A DNA stretch of 64,000 nt from Aptenodytes patagonicus (taxonomy: Eukaryota > Chordata > Aves > Sphenisciformes > Spheniscidae). Shown one piece after another: positions 42,181 to 55,409 of the stretch. The stretch is taken from assembly GCF_965638725.1 (NCBI RefSeq), contig NC_134963.1, positions 11,188,501 through 11,252,500 on the forward strand, given 5' to 3'. The position numbers were made by a program, and so were the translations under genes. How positions within the stretch are numbered: the stretch's first letter is position 1; every line of letters starts with the position of its first letter. Under the pieces are notes generated by a model. The model was not told the origin of the DNA and did not search any database. It saw nothing but the letters and a program-made list of their open reading frames with translations.

Positions 42181-45100
42181 GTAAGCATGGGCAGCTCAAA
42201 AAATTGAGCTACCAGCATGGATTTCAATGTACTCATGCATTCCTGCCTCTATTTGCAATCAATAACTTTTTCACTTCTGCTCTCAAAATTAGACTTATTG
42301 TGGTTTCTTGGTTCAAGAGTAGCTGCTATTGCTCTTGTGTTTCATTGGGTTTTAACTTCTGTCTGGTGTGACAGAACTGGTAGAGGGGAGGATGAGTGAT
42401 GTCTATAAAGTCAGCCATTTTCCCCTTACTGAGTTGGATTGCTCACAGGAGATTCTCCTCTTTCCAGTGCTCAGGGAGTCCTTTGAAACATGTCCTTGGC
42501 CATACACACTAGGTCTAAGTGACTGTAAGGTGAAATAGGACAGGGAAAGACTGTAGCTCTAGAGCTGAGGTCAGCACTGATACCTGCAGCTGGAAAAGGA
42601 AAATTAGGGCAGGTGTTTGTCATCCTGAATGGTGCCAAGGACATTGAGCTCATACTATCACCACATTGGGAACCCTCATGAAGAATGAGGGTGCCATGGA
42701 GGTTGTGAACAGTACGTCAGAGAGACCCCACAATGGGCCACATTGAGGGACAAATCCTGATCTCACTGAAGTCAGTTGAAGTCAAAGCTGGATTTCTCCC
42801 AAGGCATCAGACAGGATGCAGCAGGTGGACAAGAGAGACAGACAGACAAGCGGGAATGGAGGGGAAGATTGGGGAGCAAAACAATCAGGGTTTAGCACAT
42901 AAATAAAAGACCAATGTGCCACCCTCTTAGTGGCACTCACTGTTGATATTTAATATTGATATATTTATTCATTGATTTATTCATTGCACCTTGTTGCTAA
43001 AATATTAATTCCAGGGATGTTAGTGGCAAAATTCCCTTTGATTTCACTGGGGCTAAGATTTCAACCAAGGTGTCGATAGAAATATATCAAGAAGACCAGT
43101 AAGTAGGTAAGAGAAGTAGGAAAGAGGTGCAATTATGCAAAAACATGTTGACTAAGTCCATTGGTTTCTGTTTTTCTTTTAAAGTATATCAAAAGTTTCA
43201 TCCGTGAGACCTGGCTGAAGAGATACGGCTCTTCTCCCAGTGAAGAGATTATTACTTTGATGTGGTCCTTTGTTGTGTCCATTTACAGCATCGGTGGTCT
43301 TCTGGGGTCCTTGTCTGCTGGATATTTGTCTGTTAGATTTGGAAGGTAGGAATAATGATTACATTAGTCTTTCTGTTTACACCCACAACTGCAAAAATAA
43401 GTGACTGTGTCTTGGGAGAAACACTGCTTGTAAAGTGGCACTGTGAGCAGCCCAGAGCTGCTTCAGATGGAGGATCAGTTCAGTGCAGAAACAGGATGGC
43501 AAAATCTGCCAACAATCACAAAGAAAATCATACCCTCTCCCTTAGAAATTCCAAAGCGAATCCAGTCCAGAGAAATCACATGAGGAGTGCATGCATTTTA
43601 AAGTGAATTTCACAGACAACCGCTCACAAAGCTTGTTCTTCAGTGTAGATACTGGCTCCACTAGAGGCATCAAAAGCTTCAACTGCTTACCAGTCCATGA
43701 TGAAGTTTTCCCATTCCCATTCCCCATTTACTTCACTGCAGCTGATCTCAGAAGCCGGCACAGAGTCTTGAACCATGGTATAATTCAATGCCACTTCTGT
43801 CAGGCTGTGAATGACACATGGACAATATTTATGGTCACATTAATTTAAATTAATTCCAGGAAGAAGGCCATGCTGTTCACCAATATCCCTGCTCTGCTGA
43901 GCGCAACTCTGATGGGACTTAGCCGGCTGTGTGGATCCTTTGAGATGATCATCGCTGGAAGATTATTTTCTGGAGTGTGTGGAGGTAAATTAGCATTCCT
44001 CCCTGTGGTATTAAATAGTTGGGAGAGCAGTGACTGAGGGTCACAAAGATTTATCAGACTGAGTATATGGACGACAGATTTTTACTAAAATCTGCAGAGG
44101 GCCTGATTGCTGAATGCATTTTTAACTAAATAAGAAAACACAAACATAATTAAATTAATCATGTGTGACATCTCCATTTCTCATTCTTTTATCTTTAAAT
44201 CCAATCCATATAAAAAGTACTGCCAACTTGTGAAAAAGCCAAAACATGCAATATTTCAGGGGAGCATGATCACGCAATAGAAAGCTGACCTCTGTTGTTT
44301 CTGTTGCTGCTTGTTGTGGCTAATACTGCCTTCTGCATTAGAGACAAGGGAATGGTTTTCAAGCTGGGCAATTCTAATTTCCAGATGCCTCAGAAAGTTA
44401 CATTCTGCCAGTGTTTTCAATCCCTGAGCAGTTGGATAAAGATAATACTAACCAGCAAAAAAAATTAAGAGAGAGGATAAAAACTAATTCACTGAGCAAA
44501 TGGAATATACAGCATTTGTTAACTTGTTGGTTTCAAGCACAAATGTAAGGCACATAGCATCCTGAGTAGACACTGAAATATGTAAGCTGAGATTAAAGGG
44601 AGCAATAGCAATCCTGTATATGTGGCTGTAGGAAACACTGTAAGAGCAGGCCAGCCTGATGAAGAACAGATTTCCCAGGGGAACATACTTGCTTAGTGAA
44701 ATATTTAGCAAAGATGCAAGGCCATGGTACTGGGAACGTGCTGCATGTCAGGCAGACACATACTCAACATGGTTAAAAAAGTATCTCAGAGCCTAACTCT
44801 ATATGCTTTGCCCATAATAATCCCCTCCAAAACACTGGACCTATGGGAGTTTGAATTGCCCTGACAGTCATTTGTCACTGCAGGTTTAGCTCTGAATATC
44901 CATCTCATGTATGCTGGGGAATGTGCCCCACGGAAACTCCGTGGGCTGATTGCCATAACAGCTTCTACTGCTACTGCCATCGGAAAGTTTGTAGGATTTG
45001 CTCTGGGTCTCAGGTAAGGGGGTCTGAGACATATTTTATTTCTTCTGTTATTAAAATATACGCACATGTCAATGCAAGCCTATGGATAGGCAAATCAGCA

Positions 45101-48100
45101 ACTATTTTTAGACATGTTTTCAGGGTATCCTAGGCAGTCAAACTGAATTAGTTCAGCCCAAATTCCTGACTTAAGTGAATGGGAAACAGAAATCATACAG
45201 AACATTTAATCCTGAAGAACAGTGTTGCTTCCTAGCAAAGACAGATCAAAATACAGATAATTAAAACCTTTAAGAGACTTCAATGGGTTTGAAAGAAATC
45301 CATCTTTTGCAAGAACTGACCTTTAATTTTTATTTTTTTAGAAGGAGCAGGGAATGTCAGATCCATCCAAACTTTCTTGAAAATACACACAAACCGGCAC
45401 ACCCACCCATCAAACACACATGCAAAACCAGAAACCTATGGTGGATTCATTCCCCCCAGCACAGGCTCCTTCTGCCTGTCCTGTGCCAAAGATGGTCAGT
45501 ACCATTCCCAGGCATGCATCATTCTGGCCACAGTGTTCTCAAAGCTGCAGGGAACTCAGCAGCTGCTATTTGGGACAGTCAGTACCAGGCTGATAACCTG
45601 TGGATCCTGTCTTCATCGTAACTTGAGACTCTTTGCATCAGAAAACAGAGGAATCAGCCACTGTGGGTTCTTTCTTCAGCACTTGTGCCGGGACACTGTT
45701 CGTCCCCGTAGGCCTTCAGCTGTTGCAGGAGGATGCAGTTAGCCTTGCTGCACTCACCACTGAGCAACAGGTGGCAACACTGTGTAATTTGTGTGCTGCA
45801 GGCAACAGCTCTCTGCTTTCCCCTTCCGCCTCCCACTGAAGTTTGCATTTTTCTGGGCTGAGAAATGCTGGAGACTCCTGGGTGAGAGCTGCCGGGACAC
45901 ACGCAGCAGGGCCGAGGGACCACCCTGTGTCTGCGTGTGCTCACATGGCCAGTGCACATGGTTGCTCAGCTCCGCTTGCTCTGCTGGTTTTGTTTCAGAG
46001 AAGTCCTCGGAGTAGATGCTCTCTGGCCTATTCTCATGGCAGTCAACGCACTTCCCGCCCTTGTTCAGCTTCTCACCCTCCCCTTCTTCCCAGACTCTCC
46101 CCGCTACCTGCTCATTGACAAAAAGGACAAGGAGGGGTGCATCAAAGGTAAGGAAACGGGCCACAAAGCATTCCTTTTAGCAAAAAGTGGAAAATACAGT
46201 AAAGCCCCACGTGAGCCTGGAAGAGAGGTACAGTTGGGAAAAAGACTTTTGGTCTTTTGGCTCTGAAACCACCTTCAGCTTTAATGAAAGACAGCCGCTT
46301 CTGTTTTGGTATTAGTGCTCTCTTAGCACTAGTATTTCCCTTACCCTCTGCCAGGATCCTCCGAGGGATGTGATCACACAGAGCTCGTATTTCCAGCAAT
46401 ACAGATTCTGCCCTGAACAGTCAGGTTGTGGATACGGTACCTTCTGGCTCTGTGTAAGAAAGGGATGCTCTTTACTGTCATGCTATATCTGTAAGCATTC
46501 CAGTTCTTCAGTAACCCTAACAGCAACTACTGACATAAACAGAGAAACAGCCATTGTGGGGTTTTAACCATCAAAAGAGAGAACTCTTTGGATGTAGACT
46601 TATTTTTTAATGTAGGAGTCATTTTTCCTTGTCTGTGTTTTGGTGTGTGCACTAGAACTGCACCTTTAGCAGGAGGGTAAAGGGAAGGGATTGGTAAGAA
46701 TTTAGGCATTATTTAAATTAAAACACTGTAAGCAGCTATTGGCCAAAGGTGAGGTCGTGATTAAGATTTATGGGTAAAAATAGATAGCAATGAACTGGAT
46801 CTGTGTCTGATCTGAACCCAGCTCTCTAAGAAGTTTGAGAGTCATCTTCTCTCTCCCTCTCCTTCCAGCTGTGAAGCAGCTCTGGGGAGACGGTGACCAT
46901 ATGGCTGAAATAGATGACATGATGGCAGAGCAAGAAGCCATCCGTGGGGAGAAGGCTAAGAGTGTTTGTGATCTTTTTCGTGACAAAGCTGTCCGTTGGC
47001 AACTCATCACTCTCTTCCTTGTCTCCTCATGCATGCAGTTTATTGGCGTCAATGTGGTACGTGTGCTACTTTTCTCTGCTTTCTAGATTGATTACAATTT
47101 CTTGGCAAAAAGTAAGCTCTGCAACGAGTAGTAAAATGCTGACTGCAACAGTGGCTGTAAGGAGGGGATTTGTTGTTACTGTTTATTATAATCTTTTCCC
47201 ATGGAATTTCGGGACCTGGGATAAGTCGAGAACTGTGTTTTAGCAAGTGTCATCTGAAGGCATCTCTATGGATTACCCTGTTACGATAAGAGAATGGAAA
47301 GGGATAAAATAAAATCTCAAATACAGAACAAGTAAAGAACAGCATAACCTCCTCTGGGTCTCTGAACTCCAGCATGCGCTGCCCAAAATTGTTCAGCCAT
47401 TTCAGTACAAACTGAGTCAGGTTTGTAATGTACACTGACAGTGCATTTCCATACTCTTACCTTTTTGGGTTTCTTTCTAAATCCTTTAACTTTGCACTTT
47501 CTCAGATTATAGACAATTACAACATCTCAGTAATATATGTGGCAGTTACTGATATATACTCTCTAATATACCTTTTCTCTGGAAATATCTCTATCTATGT
47601 TTCAGTAGATAGTATTAATTATTGGAATAGTTATTGTATAAAATGAGCTTATAGTAAAAGCATAAAAGTTTCAAAATCCCGTTTAATTTTGCAAATTCAG
47701 AAAGACTTCAAGATTCATAAGACCCCTTTCTACCCCCACTACTGCAGCAATAACTATACCACAAAGAACCAGTAGAAACTGAGCATACTAACAGTAGAAT
47801 TTCTTACGCTTTAGGAGTGCTTACATCCAGAAAAATAGTGACTATCAAAATCATTGCAAAGGCTTAAAGATGATGTAGAAAGATAATTTAAACCATTTGC
47901 TTGGTATGTACTGTCCACATTTCTGTATGCTCCTCATCCAAAGTACATGAGACACTGAAACACGTGAAAGATGTCAGATAGAATTATAACCTGTAACATA
48001 AGACAAAGGCAGCACTAAAAGCAAGCAAAAAAAGAAGAAAGAAGCTGTATTCGTTATTGAGTTCAAGACAGAGCTGCTAGTAAAGGCTGTTCTGCACAAA

Positions 48101-50927
48101 TAAGCCTCGTGAAAACACTGAGGATTAGTTACTGAAATCAAGATGATTTTCTCTTTTGTTAAGTCCTGATTAGTTATTTTCTGTCAAAAAAGACAGAAGC
48201 TAGTGTAAACATGACCACATGGGTACAGCCTTCACACATTTCTATTCTTTCCAGGTTTACTTTTATGCATACAATGTCTTTATAAAGGCTGGAATCCCCC
48301 CTGCTCAAACCCACTATGTCTCCCTGGGAGTTGGGATCACCGAGATCCTCACCACAGTTCTATGTGTAAGTGGCTCTTCAGCTGAATTTCATTCTGCTGT
48401 AATCCGTGGTTCATTTCAATCTTCAGAACTACTGTAAATGGAGCTTCAGAAATCAAGCTTCTGCAACAAATCAACTGTAGTACTTTGCACTGATCACACG
48501 AAATAATTTATGGGAGGACAGGAGAGTCTTTGCCTCAAAATCACGACCCAGCCTGAGCCAGCCTTGGGAGTCCCAGTTCCCCTCTGCAGGAAGGGCAGAT
48601 GACAGTCCCTGTGTCCACTTGTCAGTAGGACTCTCAGCTGTAGGATTCATGGCAATTAAAAGTGCAAGCATTTCCACTTCGCTGTCCTCCCTGGCTATCC
48701 TTTGCCTGCAGAGTGCCACCTCAGGCCTCCTCTGCCCAGGCAATGCTCCCTGTAGCCCTGCATCTCCTCACCTTTCCCCCCCTCCCTGCAGCTCCTGGTC
48801 CTGCTCAGTCCCCCCAGATGCCTTTACTCGCCCTCCCAGAGGATGTACCACATCCCAGTCCCCAACTCTTCAGAGATCCCCTGCCTGGCTGGTGAAGACA
48901 GCTACCGGAGCAGCTCACCAGTGCCTGCCTTTAAGGTCTGTCCTTTGGAGCTGACAGCATGTCCTCCCGGTTGCAGGGTTTCCTAATTGAGCGTGCAGGG
49001 AGGAAGACACTGCTGTGGAAAAGCTACACTGTTATGGCCTTGGCTTTAGGGCTCCTCACAGTCACGCTTTCACTACAGGTAAGACCCCACTTATGCATTA
49101 GAGCTGTGTTCCATCTTCATGTTTTATTGTATGGCAGATATCATTACCATTTCCCTCCTCCTGAATCACTTTTTAGTGGGAGTAGAAGTATTTTGGGGGC
49201 TAACCATCATGTTAATAGAGGTCTGTTCCCAGCCATGTACATGCAGATTAAAGCCAATAGCTTTATACAACCATGATCACTGCCAAGACTATCTCCTTGT
49301 GAAGTTTCTGGAAGTAGAGGAAACAGATGTATGTTTAACATTGACATACTTAGCAGTGATGAATGTTTCTAATGGAGCTGGATAAATAAAATTTTAATTT
49401 CTGATTTTATTTGCTTTTCATTTCCTACCTTAGGATTCCTTTTTCTGGTTACCATACTGCTCTGTTGCACTCATCTTTATTTTCATCATGAGCTTTGGCA
49501 TTGGGCCAGGTTGGTATTTTCTACTGGAATGGTTTCATATACTCATTCCTTCCTTACTGCAGCCTTTAGGAGAGGTCCCAGGCATAGCTGTTCCACAGTT
49601 AGCGTGAATCCCTACTCCTGATTCAGCGCAGGGGTAGATGTTCCCCTCCATACTGTGGTAGGAGGTAAAACTTCCATTTCATATTGCATTCCTACATGCC
49701 TTCCTCCTGAAGAGCCAAGCAGCACCTCAAACACTTCCAGGTCAGTTAAAACCATTAACTAATGTGGCAATATGAAGTGTGAGTTACAGAAGCATCTTGC
49801 AAAATTTCTAAAGTTCCTTTTTTCTCCAACATTTCTTTCAGCTGGAGTATTATGCCCCTTGCCCACAGAAATATTTATTCAGTCATACAGACCAGCTGCT
49901 TATGTTTTTAATGGTGCTACAAACTGGATCCAACTCTTTGTCCTTGGACTTTTGTTCCCTTTCATTGTGGTAAGCAAAGTAGGGTGTTCTGTTTCAGAGG
50001 AGGTTAGACCCTTCTTGAACCTAGAGCATACTTCTCTTTTTCAACACTTCATGCAAAGGACAGAGCCCAAACTAATTGCAGTTCTGATGGCCTCTTTCCT
50101 TTTACCCAGATACCTAGTGAAAACGTAGCAAAACCACAAAATGCTGCTAAGGCTACACACAGTTAGAGTGTGACACTGGCAAACACGGAAGCGGTGACAG
50201 AGGTACCAACACTGTCAGACGTCATTTGAATGTCATGAGGGGCTCCCTTCTTTTCCCCCCTTGTCCTGTATGTGCATCTCCTTTGGAGTTAATGTGGAAA
50301 ATGGGCAGTCCCAGAGATCTCACCCAGCACTAGTAAGTAGCAGAAAACTAAAGCCTTTGCAGTTTTGGACTGCGCAAGGAGGGACAGAGCTAACACACTA
50401 CGTACCTTCCCCAGTTTAACACTGGCTGATAAGGACAGAGCAGAAAGGAAGAGTAACTGAAGCTCAGCACTTCTCTGAGTTGTCAAGCAATGACATTCAA
50501 TGTCTGCTGAGCATACAGCTTTCCTCCTTAAAACAGGAAAGGAGAATTAGTTCATCTTACCACTCGGTGCCATTCCCCAGGTGGCAGCAAGCAGGATTTA
50601 CATCAGCTGAGTCCCTGACCAAGTTTTTTAGTAAATACAAAACCAGAAGCTCTATATCATAAGAGAAAGAAATCTAGATCAATTTGTGTGAACACATTTT
50701 CTCTCTTTCTTTTCCTATAGGAAGGTCTTGGTAGTTTCTGTTTCATCATTTTCCTGACATACTGTCTGTCCATGGCTATCTTTGTCTTCCTGGTGATGCC
50801 AGAGACCAAAGGAAAGACCATGCTGCAGGTCATGGAGGAGTTCAACCGCCTGAACTACCGTGGAAAGAAGAGACAGACAGCCCTACAGCAGAGTACCTGC
50901 TCAGTGATGATTGTTACTAGACTTTAA
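42085..50927 (+). CDS. SLC2A11-like sugar transporter, gene B
   Basis: Class II GLUT paralog, 12 helices. Eleven coding exons: 42082-42180, 43185-43345, 43860-43984, 44884-45013, 45999-46147, 46869-47056, 48255-48365, 48977-49078, 49434-49509, 49842-49969 and 50721-50927. Translation from the ATG at 42085 gives 490 aa ([18 protein letters not shown] to VMIVTRL). A short 5' exon like those of genes A and C may add residues but was not found. Conserved: [35 protein letters not shown] with RPAA, PETKGK at 449-454. Changed relative to gene A: loop 1 reads FIRETW, so the glycosylation site is lost; HLMY replaces QPMY; F166 stands where GLUTs have a glutamine; helix 7 triplet is NVV; loop 8 reads [10 protein letters not shown], not [10 protein letters not shown]. 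Intact splice sites and frame suggest a working gene. May correspond to avian SLC2A11B or to an SLC2A11-like gene; substrate unknown. Confidence 0.92.
43185..43345 (+). CDS. Gene B exon 3
   Basis: 161 bp, [15 protein letters not shown] to SVRFGR. R39 replaces the glycosylated Asn of gene A. Confidence 0.94.
43860..43984 (+). CDS. Gene B exon 4
   Basis: 125 bp, [15 protein letters not shown] to LFSGVCGG, with SFEMIIA. Acceptor taattccag, donor gtaaat. Confidence 0.94.
44884..45013 (+). CDS. Gene B exon 5
   Basis: 130 bp, [20 protein letters not shown] to VGFALGLR. Confidence 0.94.
45999..46147 (+). CDS. Gene B exon 6
   Basis: 149 bp, [15 protein letters not shown] to DKEGCIK, with [10 protein letters not shown]. 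Confidence 0.94.
46869..47056 (+). CDS. Gene B exon 7
   Basis: 188 bp, [17 protein letters not shown] to MQFIGVNV. Acidic central loop; donor gtacgt. Confidence 0.94.
48255..48365 (+). CDS. Gene B exon 8
   Basis: 111 bp, [16 protein letters not shown] to ILTTVLC. Confidence 0.94.
48977..49078 (+). CDS. Gene B exon 9
   Basis: 102 bp, [17 protein letters not shown] to TVTLSLQ. Confidence 0.94.
49434..49509 (+). CDS. Gene B exon 10
   Basis: 76 bp, [15 protein letters not shown] to FGIGP. Acceptor cctaccttag. Confidence 0.94.
49842..49969 (+). CDS. Gene B exon 11
   Basis: 128 bp, [20 protein letters not shown] to LFPFIV. Confidence 0.94.
50721..50927 (+). CDS. Gene B exon 12 (last)
   Basis: 207 bp, [14 protein letters not shown] to VMIVTRL, TAA at 50925-50927. 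PETKGKTM follows helix 12. Likely poly(A) signals ATTAAA at 51109-51114 and 51131-51136. Confidence 0.94.
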   Translation, partial: EGLGSFCFIIFLTYCLSMAIFVFLVMPETKGKTMLQVMEEFNRLNYRGKKRQTALQQSTCSVMIVTRL

Positions 50928-51108
50928 TAACAAACTCTCCACTCCATATTTTGCTCTTTTATTACTGTAGTGCCCAGAAGCCTCACTAAGCAAGAGAGAA
51001 TCCATTGCTCCACAAACAGCACAAATGTGTACTTTAAAAATAATCACCTGCAGTGCAGGGTGCAGGATGAACTTGGTGGTTCTCTCCAACTGCTGAAATA
51101 TGAGCTGA

Positions 51109-51136
51109 ATTAAATCCTCTGCAAAAAAAAATTAAA
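51109..51136 (+). terminator. Gene B candidate poly(A) signals
   Basis: Two ATTAAA hexamers, about 180 and 205 bases after the gene B stop. An AATAAA also exists at 52184-52189, so a longer 3' UTR is possible. Confidence 0.45.
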
Positions 51137-51587
51137 CACAGTGTATGAAGAAATAAGATCTTTGTCAGTCCCTGCAAGTTAGCAGCTGTGTAAACTGAAA
51201 ACACAGGATCTGCTATTTTTCTTACCAAAACCAGGACTCCGCAGTTATTGGAGCGAGTTTGGAAGGTTCAGATGTACAGCATACTTGTGAAACTGAGAGA
51301 AAAAGAAGACAGAGCTTTCACATTGAAATTATCTGCTCCTATTAACAAGTCAGTGCTGCTGAGCTTTCCCAGAGAAGGAGCTTCAGTACGGATGAAAAAA
51401 AGTGTTTAGTTCTTTAATCTGGTGGAAGAAGAGTACCTTGCCTATCAGTAGACAGAATCAGTATGCAATGTTTCCCCCTCTTACAATTAGACTTGAGAGC
51501 AAGTACATGGTATAGGGGCAACTAGGACTTTCTTGAGGAGCTTATGACCACACTTCTGTGACCTGCAGCATGGTCTTCATCCATTTT

Positions 51588-51599
51588 GGGGGGGGGGGG
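51588..51599. repeat. G12 homopolymer
   Basis: Twelve consecutive G in the gene B to gene C spacer. Confidence 0.75.
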
Positions 51600-54500
51600 A
51601 ATGTCATTGCTACATCTGAAGAAAAAAGGTGTAAAGGAAGTATAAGGTCCTGGTGTAAAGGAAACACTATGCTAGAGAAGCATCCAAGCATAACCTGTCA
51701 CCTCAAGCCAAACCTCTTGCTTGGTAATCAGGTACATTGTCTAGAGTTTGGAGATTCTTCTATTGGGACAAACAGGGATACGTCGGTACTGAAAGAAAGC
51801 ATGAGCGAAGAAAGCAGAGCTGCAGGAAATCCTGAGTGGGCTAATCCACAGTGGGCAGGTTCTCCCTCTTCATTAGCAATGACTATGTAGCATGTCTTCA
51901 GCCTGGAGTTATTTCATGTCAGAGAGAAGGAACACTGGGTTTCAATGGGATTGAGTTCCCAAGAGTAGCTGGTACTGATGAGACAAAAAAGAGTGGTGCC
52001 TCTCCTGAAGAACCCAATCTGTATGTACTGATCATGCCTGGATTTGGTTTTCATTGATTGTAGAGTCAGGGGCAGGGGAGAGCCCATCTTCTGGGAGCGT
52101 GTTGTTGGGGTCAAGGAATATTGTGTCTGTCTTGTCATGGAAATGAGATCTTCACTACTGACTGTTGCTTGCAGATGCTGCACAATAAAATTTGCAAAAG
52201 GACCTGAATATTGAGCAGCAGTTTCTTTCACAGCCCTAAGGCTCCTGCTATTTTACCTTCACACCGTCCTCTAACAATATTTGTAGCAGTGCCAAGAGCT
52301 AATACCAAGAGCAGTGGACTTCCCCAACACCGCCATCCTTCCTATGACAATCATATTACAAAAAAAGCTAGACAAAGTTTATAGTTTCAAGGCCGGAGGT
52401 CATGGATTGCACATTACCACAGTAAGAACCAACATACATTCCTTCTGGTCAAAAATGCAGGAAAAAAAATGAAACATTTAAAGTATTTTGAAAAGAAAGT
52501 TTTAGGTAAGACCTCGATTATTTTAAAAGTCTTTATTTGGTCTGGTCTTTCTCAACCTTACTGGTTCCCAGCGAGGAAGAAAAGACACACTTACAAGACA
52601 CTAAAAACTCCTTTCCTTCTACATGTCTTTCTACAGTGTGATCTTGTCCAGCATGCCTGACTTCTTCCCTTCTTCCCTCCTACTAGTAAATACTGTCTGC
52701 AAGAGGGAAAGCGCGGTAAATCATTAACACTACCATAGACTAGCATGGATTGGGAATAAAGGTTAAAGAAGTACTTGTGAACCTGCAGTGTATCTATTTG
52801 ATTTCCAGGATCACACAAGTGCAACACATGGCATCTTTGAAAACAAAATCCCTCCAAGCCAAGGGTATTGGGTGAGCTAAGTACTGGGTCTGGAATAAGC
52901 ACATTTCTTGTAGTGTTCAAATCCTAGGTGCAAAGACTCATCCTGTCCTCTTCTTTAGGAAAATAAATAAGACCTATACTAGACATTTAAGTCTTGCTTT
53001 TTCCGTATTACAGCACTGAACAAAAGTGTGAGGCCAGATAGCTATGAGACAGCAGTATGAGAATTCTGGGGGAAACAGAGACAACAGGAGGAAGAGGAAC
53101 AGGGCTCTGCAGGGACCGTTTGATCAATCAGATGTTAAAAACTGGCCACAGGCAGGGTGTTTAAGAACCCCTCCAGAAAGACCCAGAGCTGCCATGTGTG
53201 TCCCTCCTTCCAGCAGCCAAGCTTCCCATCCTCAGCTCAAAGAACAAATTCTCCTTTCCCCTCTAGTTCATTCAGGCTCACCTGCTCCCTGCCCATGGCC
53301 CCGCACTCTAAGGCGCCTGAACCCTGCTGTCCGAGTCTAGCAAAATGGTTTGCTATTAGGCTGGCAGAACCCCTTTGAGAGGGAAAAGAAAAATAAAAAT
53401 GGACTTGCAAGGGACAGTACAGCATGAAAAGGTCTGGAAACAGAGATATGACATTCAAATTTGATACAGGAAACAAAAGAAGTTAAAAGGAAAGTAAAGA
53501 TAAAATGAGAGAAATGGCAAAAGAGAGGGGTAATTATTTCAAAAGTAGCTTTTAGTGTGTCCTGACAGAAAGCAAGAAGTAACACTGGATTGTTCAAGTA
53601 TCTCGTTAGACCTTTCTGCCACAGGAGTTGGGAACAACAAAAGTTTACGAGAGTTCAGAGGATCTCAGTAAATGTGTGGAAGGAGCAAATACAAAGACAC
53701 AATCCTGACTGACAAAGTCCCAGGGTTGCGCATCACTGGGGCCTGGAAGACGCACAGGGAAAGCATCACTGCACACTTGCTCAGTTCTTACGGTTTTGCC
53801 TACAACTGCTATTTGTGACTGACAGCTCTGGGATACTCTGCTGGACACAGTTCTGGTCTGATCCTAGAAGATAAAGTGGGTGGTGGTGGTAAGAGAGGAC
53901 AGGGGACAGCTGTACAATCTGGCTGCAGTCTTCTCTGTGACAGCAAAATCTTTGGCTGAGGGGAGGGCAGTGGCCAGTGTTGGAGTGACTGGAGATTGAG
54001 AGGAGGAATTTGTAAGAAGCAAGAGAAAACCTAAATAAAGACAGAGATTTTTGCAGTAGTAATTGCAGAGAAAGGTAGATTCTGGGGTGTTTTAGAAGAG
54101 GAAGTGATAACATTTGAGGAGGCTGTGCTGAGAGGGGAAGGAATGAAATACACAACCACAGCTGATGTGGAGGTGATGAAGATTTCAGGAATGATGAAAA
54201 TGGAATGGATGGAAAGAAGAATTCAGCTTGAATTATTTCACTGTACTGATGTGCAACAAGATACCCAGGCAGAGGGTTTGGAGAGAGAACGTTACTGGGA
54301 CATCTAGCAGGAGAAAGGTCAAGGAGTGACTCAGCAAGCTCACCCTGTGCTGCACAGCACATGGCCCAGGGGACAGTGTGGGACTGTTGTCAGTCACTGT
54401 AAGGTGAAAAGCAAACTGTAGGAGGAACGTCAGTGCTTCCACCGTGCTCCTGAGCAAAGCTTCTGTTGCCTTCAGAACTGTAACCCCACCTTCCTATCTC

Positions 54501-55385
54501 CCCTTTCGGCACTAACCGTAGACAGTTAAATCTTTATAGTATAGAGTGAACTAATTTGTATTCAGTGTAGTACAAAATGTTGCATGTAATACATAGAAGA
54601 CTGAAGGAAGCAAGAATTAACTTACACTCTTTGTAAATAGTCAAGTCTTTAGTTGATTCAAAATCAAGTTTTTTAAGGGGAAAATACTTCTTAAAATCAA
54701 GTCTCAAGCCAGAACAGAATGAGCATCCCACTCTGGCACACACTAGGCCATCTCCATTGTTATAGAGAGGTAATAGTGAGGCTTCTGAGTGGTTCTGGAA
54801 ACAGTGTGACCCTCTATAAAAACTGGGTGTTAGCAAGGACCAGGCTCTTTCTCCACGCCCATATTCAGATACTTCATGTCCTGCAATTGGGAAATTGTTC
54901 AAATCACTTCAAGCAACTGAAAATTTTATAGCATGCAACAGGCATTACAGCTCAGCTACAACACAAAGTGGCTTATCTCCACAGTAGACTGGAGGGGAGG
55001 AAAACACACTCTGCCTAAGCAGATTCACGTCTGAGAGGTGAAGAGGGACTCTGCTCCCCTGAAGGAAAGATCTGACCGACTCCCCACACAACAGGAACAT
55101 GCAGTTGTTTTAGCAGTGCGAGTAAGGGGGAGCGCTCCCAATACAAGAAGGATAAACATTTACCAATGTTGTAATCGGCTTGGCATATCTGGGTCTTAGA
55201 ATAATTAAACCAGCAAGAAGAGTCCCTGGCCGGTGTTGGAGGAGGACACAATTCACTAAAAGCCACATAGTTAGAATTTAACTTTTGTGCTATGATCCCA
55301 ATTTCTTATAATCTAAGTGTAGAAAACATCTCTCATCTGACAGACTTGACAAGGGCTCTCAGAGCCGGCAGGTTTTCAAGGGGAA

Positions 55386-55409
55386 ATGGCTGGTTTCCTC
55401 TCAGACCTG
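55386..55409 (+). CDS. Gene C exon 1 (eight codons)
   Basis: MAGFLSDL, donor gtaagt, phase 0. G at -3 and +4 of the ATG. Same design as the short first exon of gene A. Confidence 0.8.

Larger units (their letters stand above)
50928..55385. other. Gene B to gene C spacer
   Basis: About 4.5 kb with the gene B 3' UTR and the gene C promoter. A 12-G run sits at 51588-51599. Open frames on either strand have no recognisable product, and no clear transposon is seen. Confidence 0.6.

Noticed and set aside
45283-45839. Overlapping open frames in gene B intron 5
   Set aside because: No homology or splice support; the intron is bounded by well-supported exons 5 and 6.
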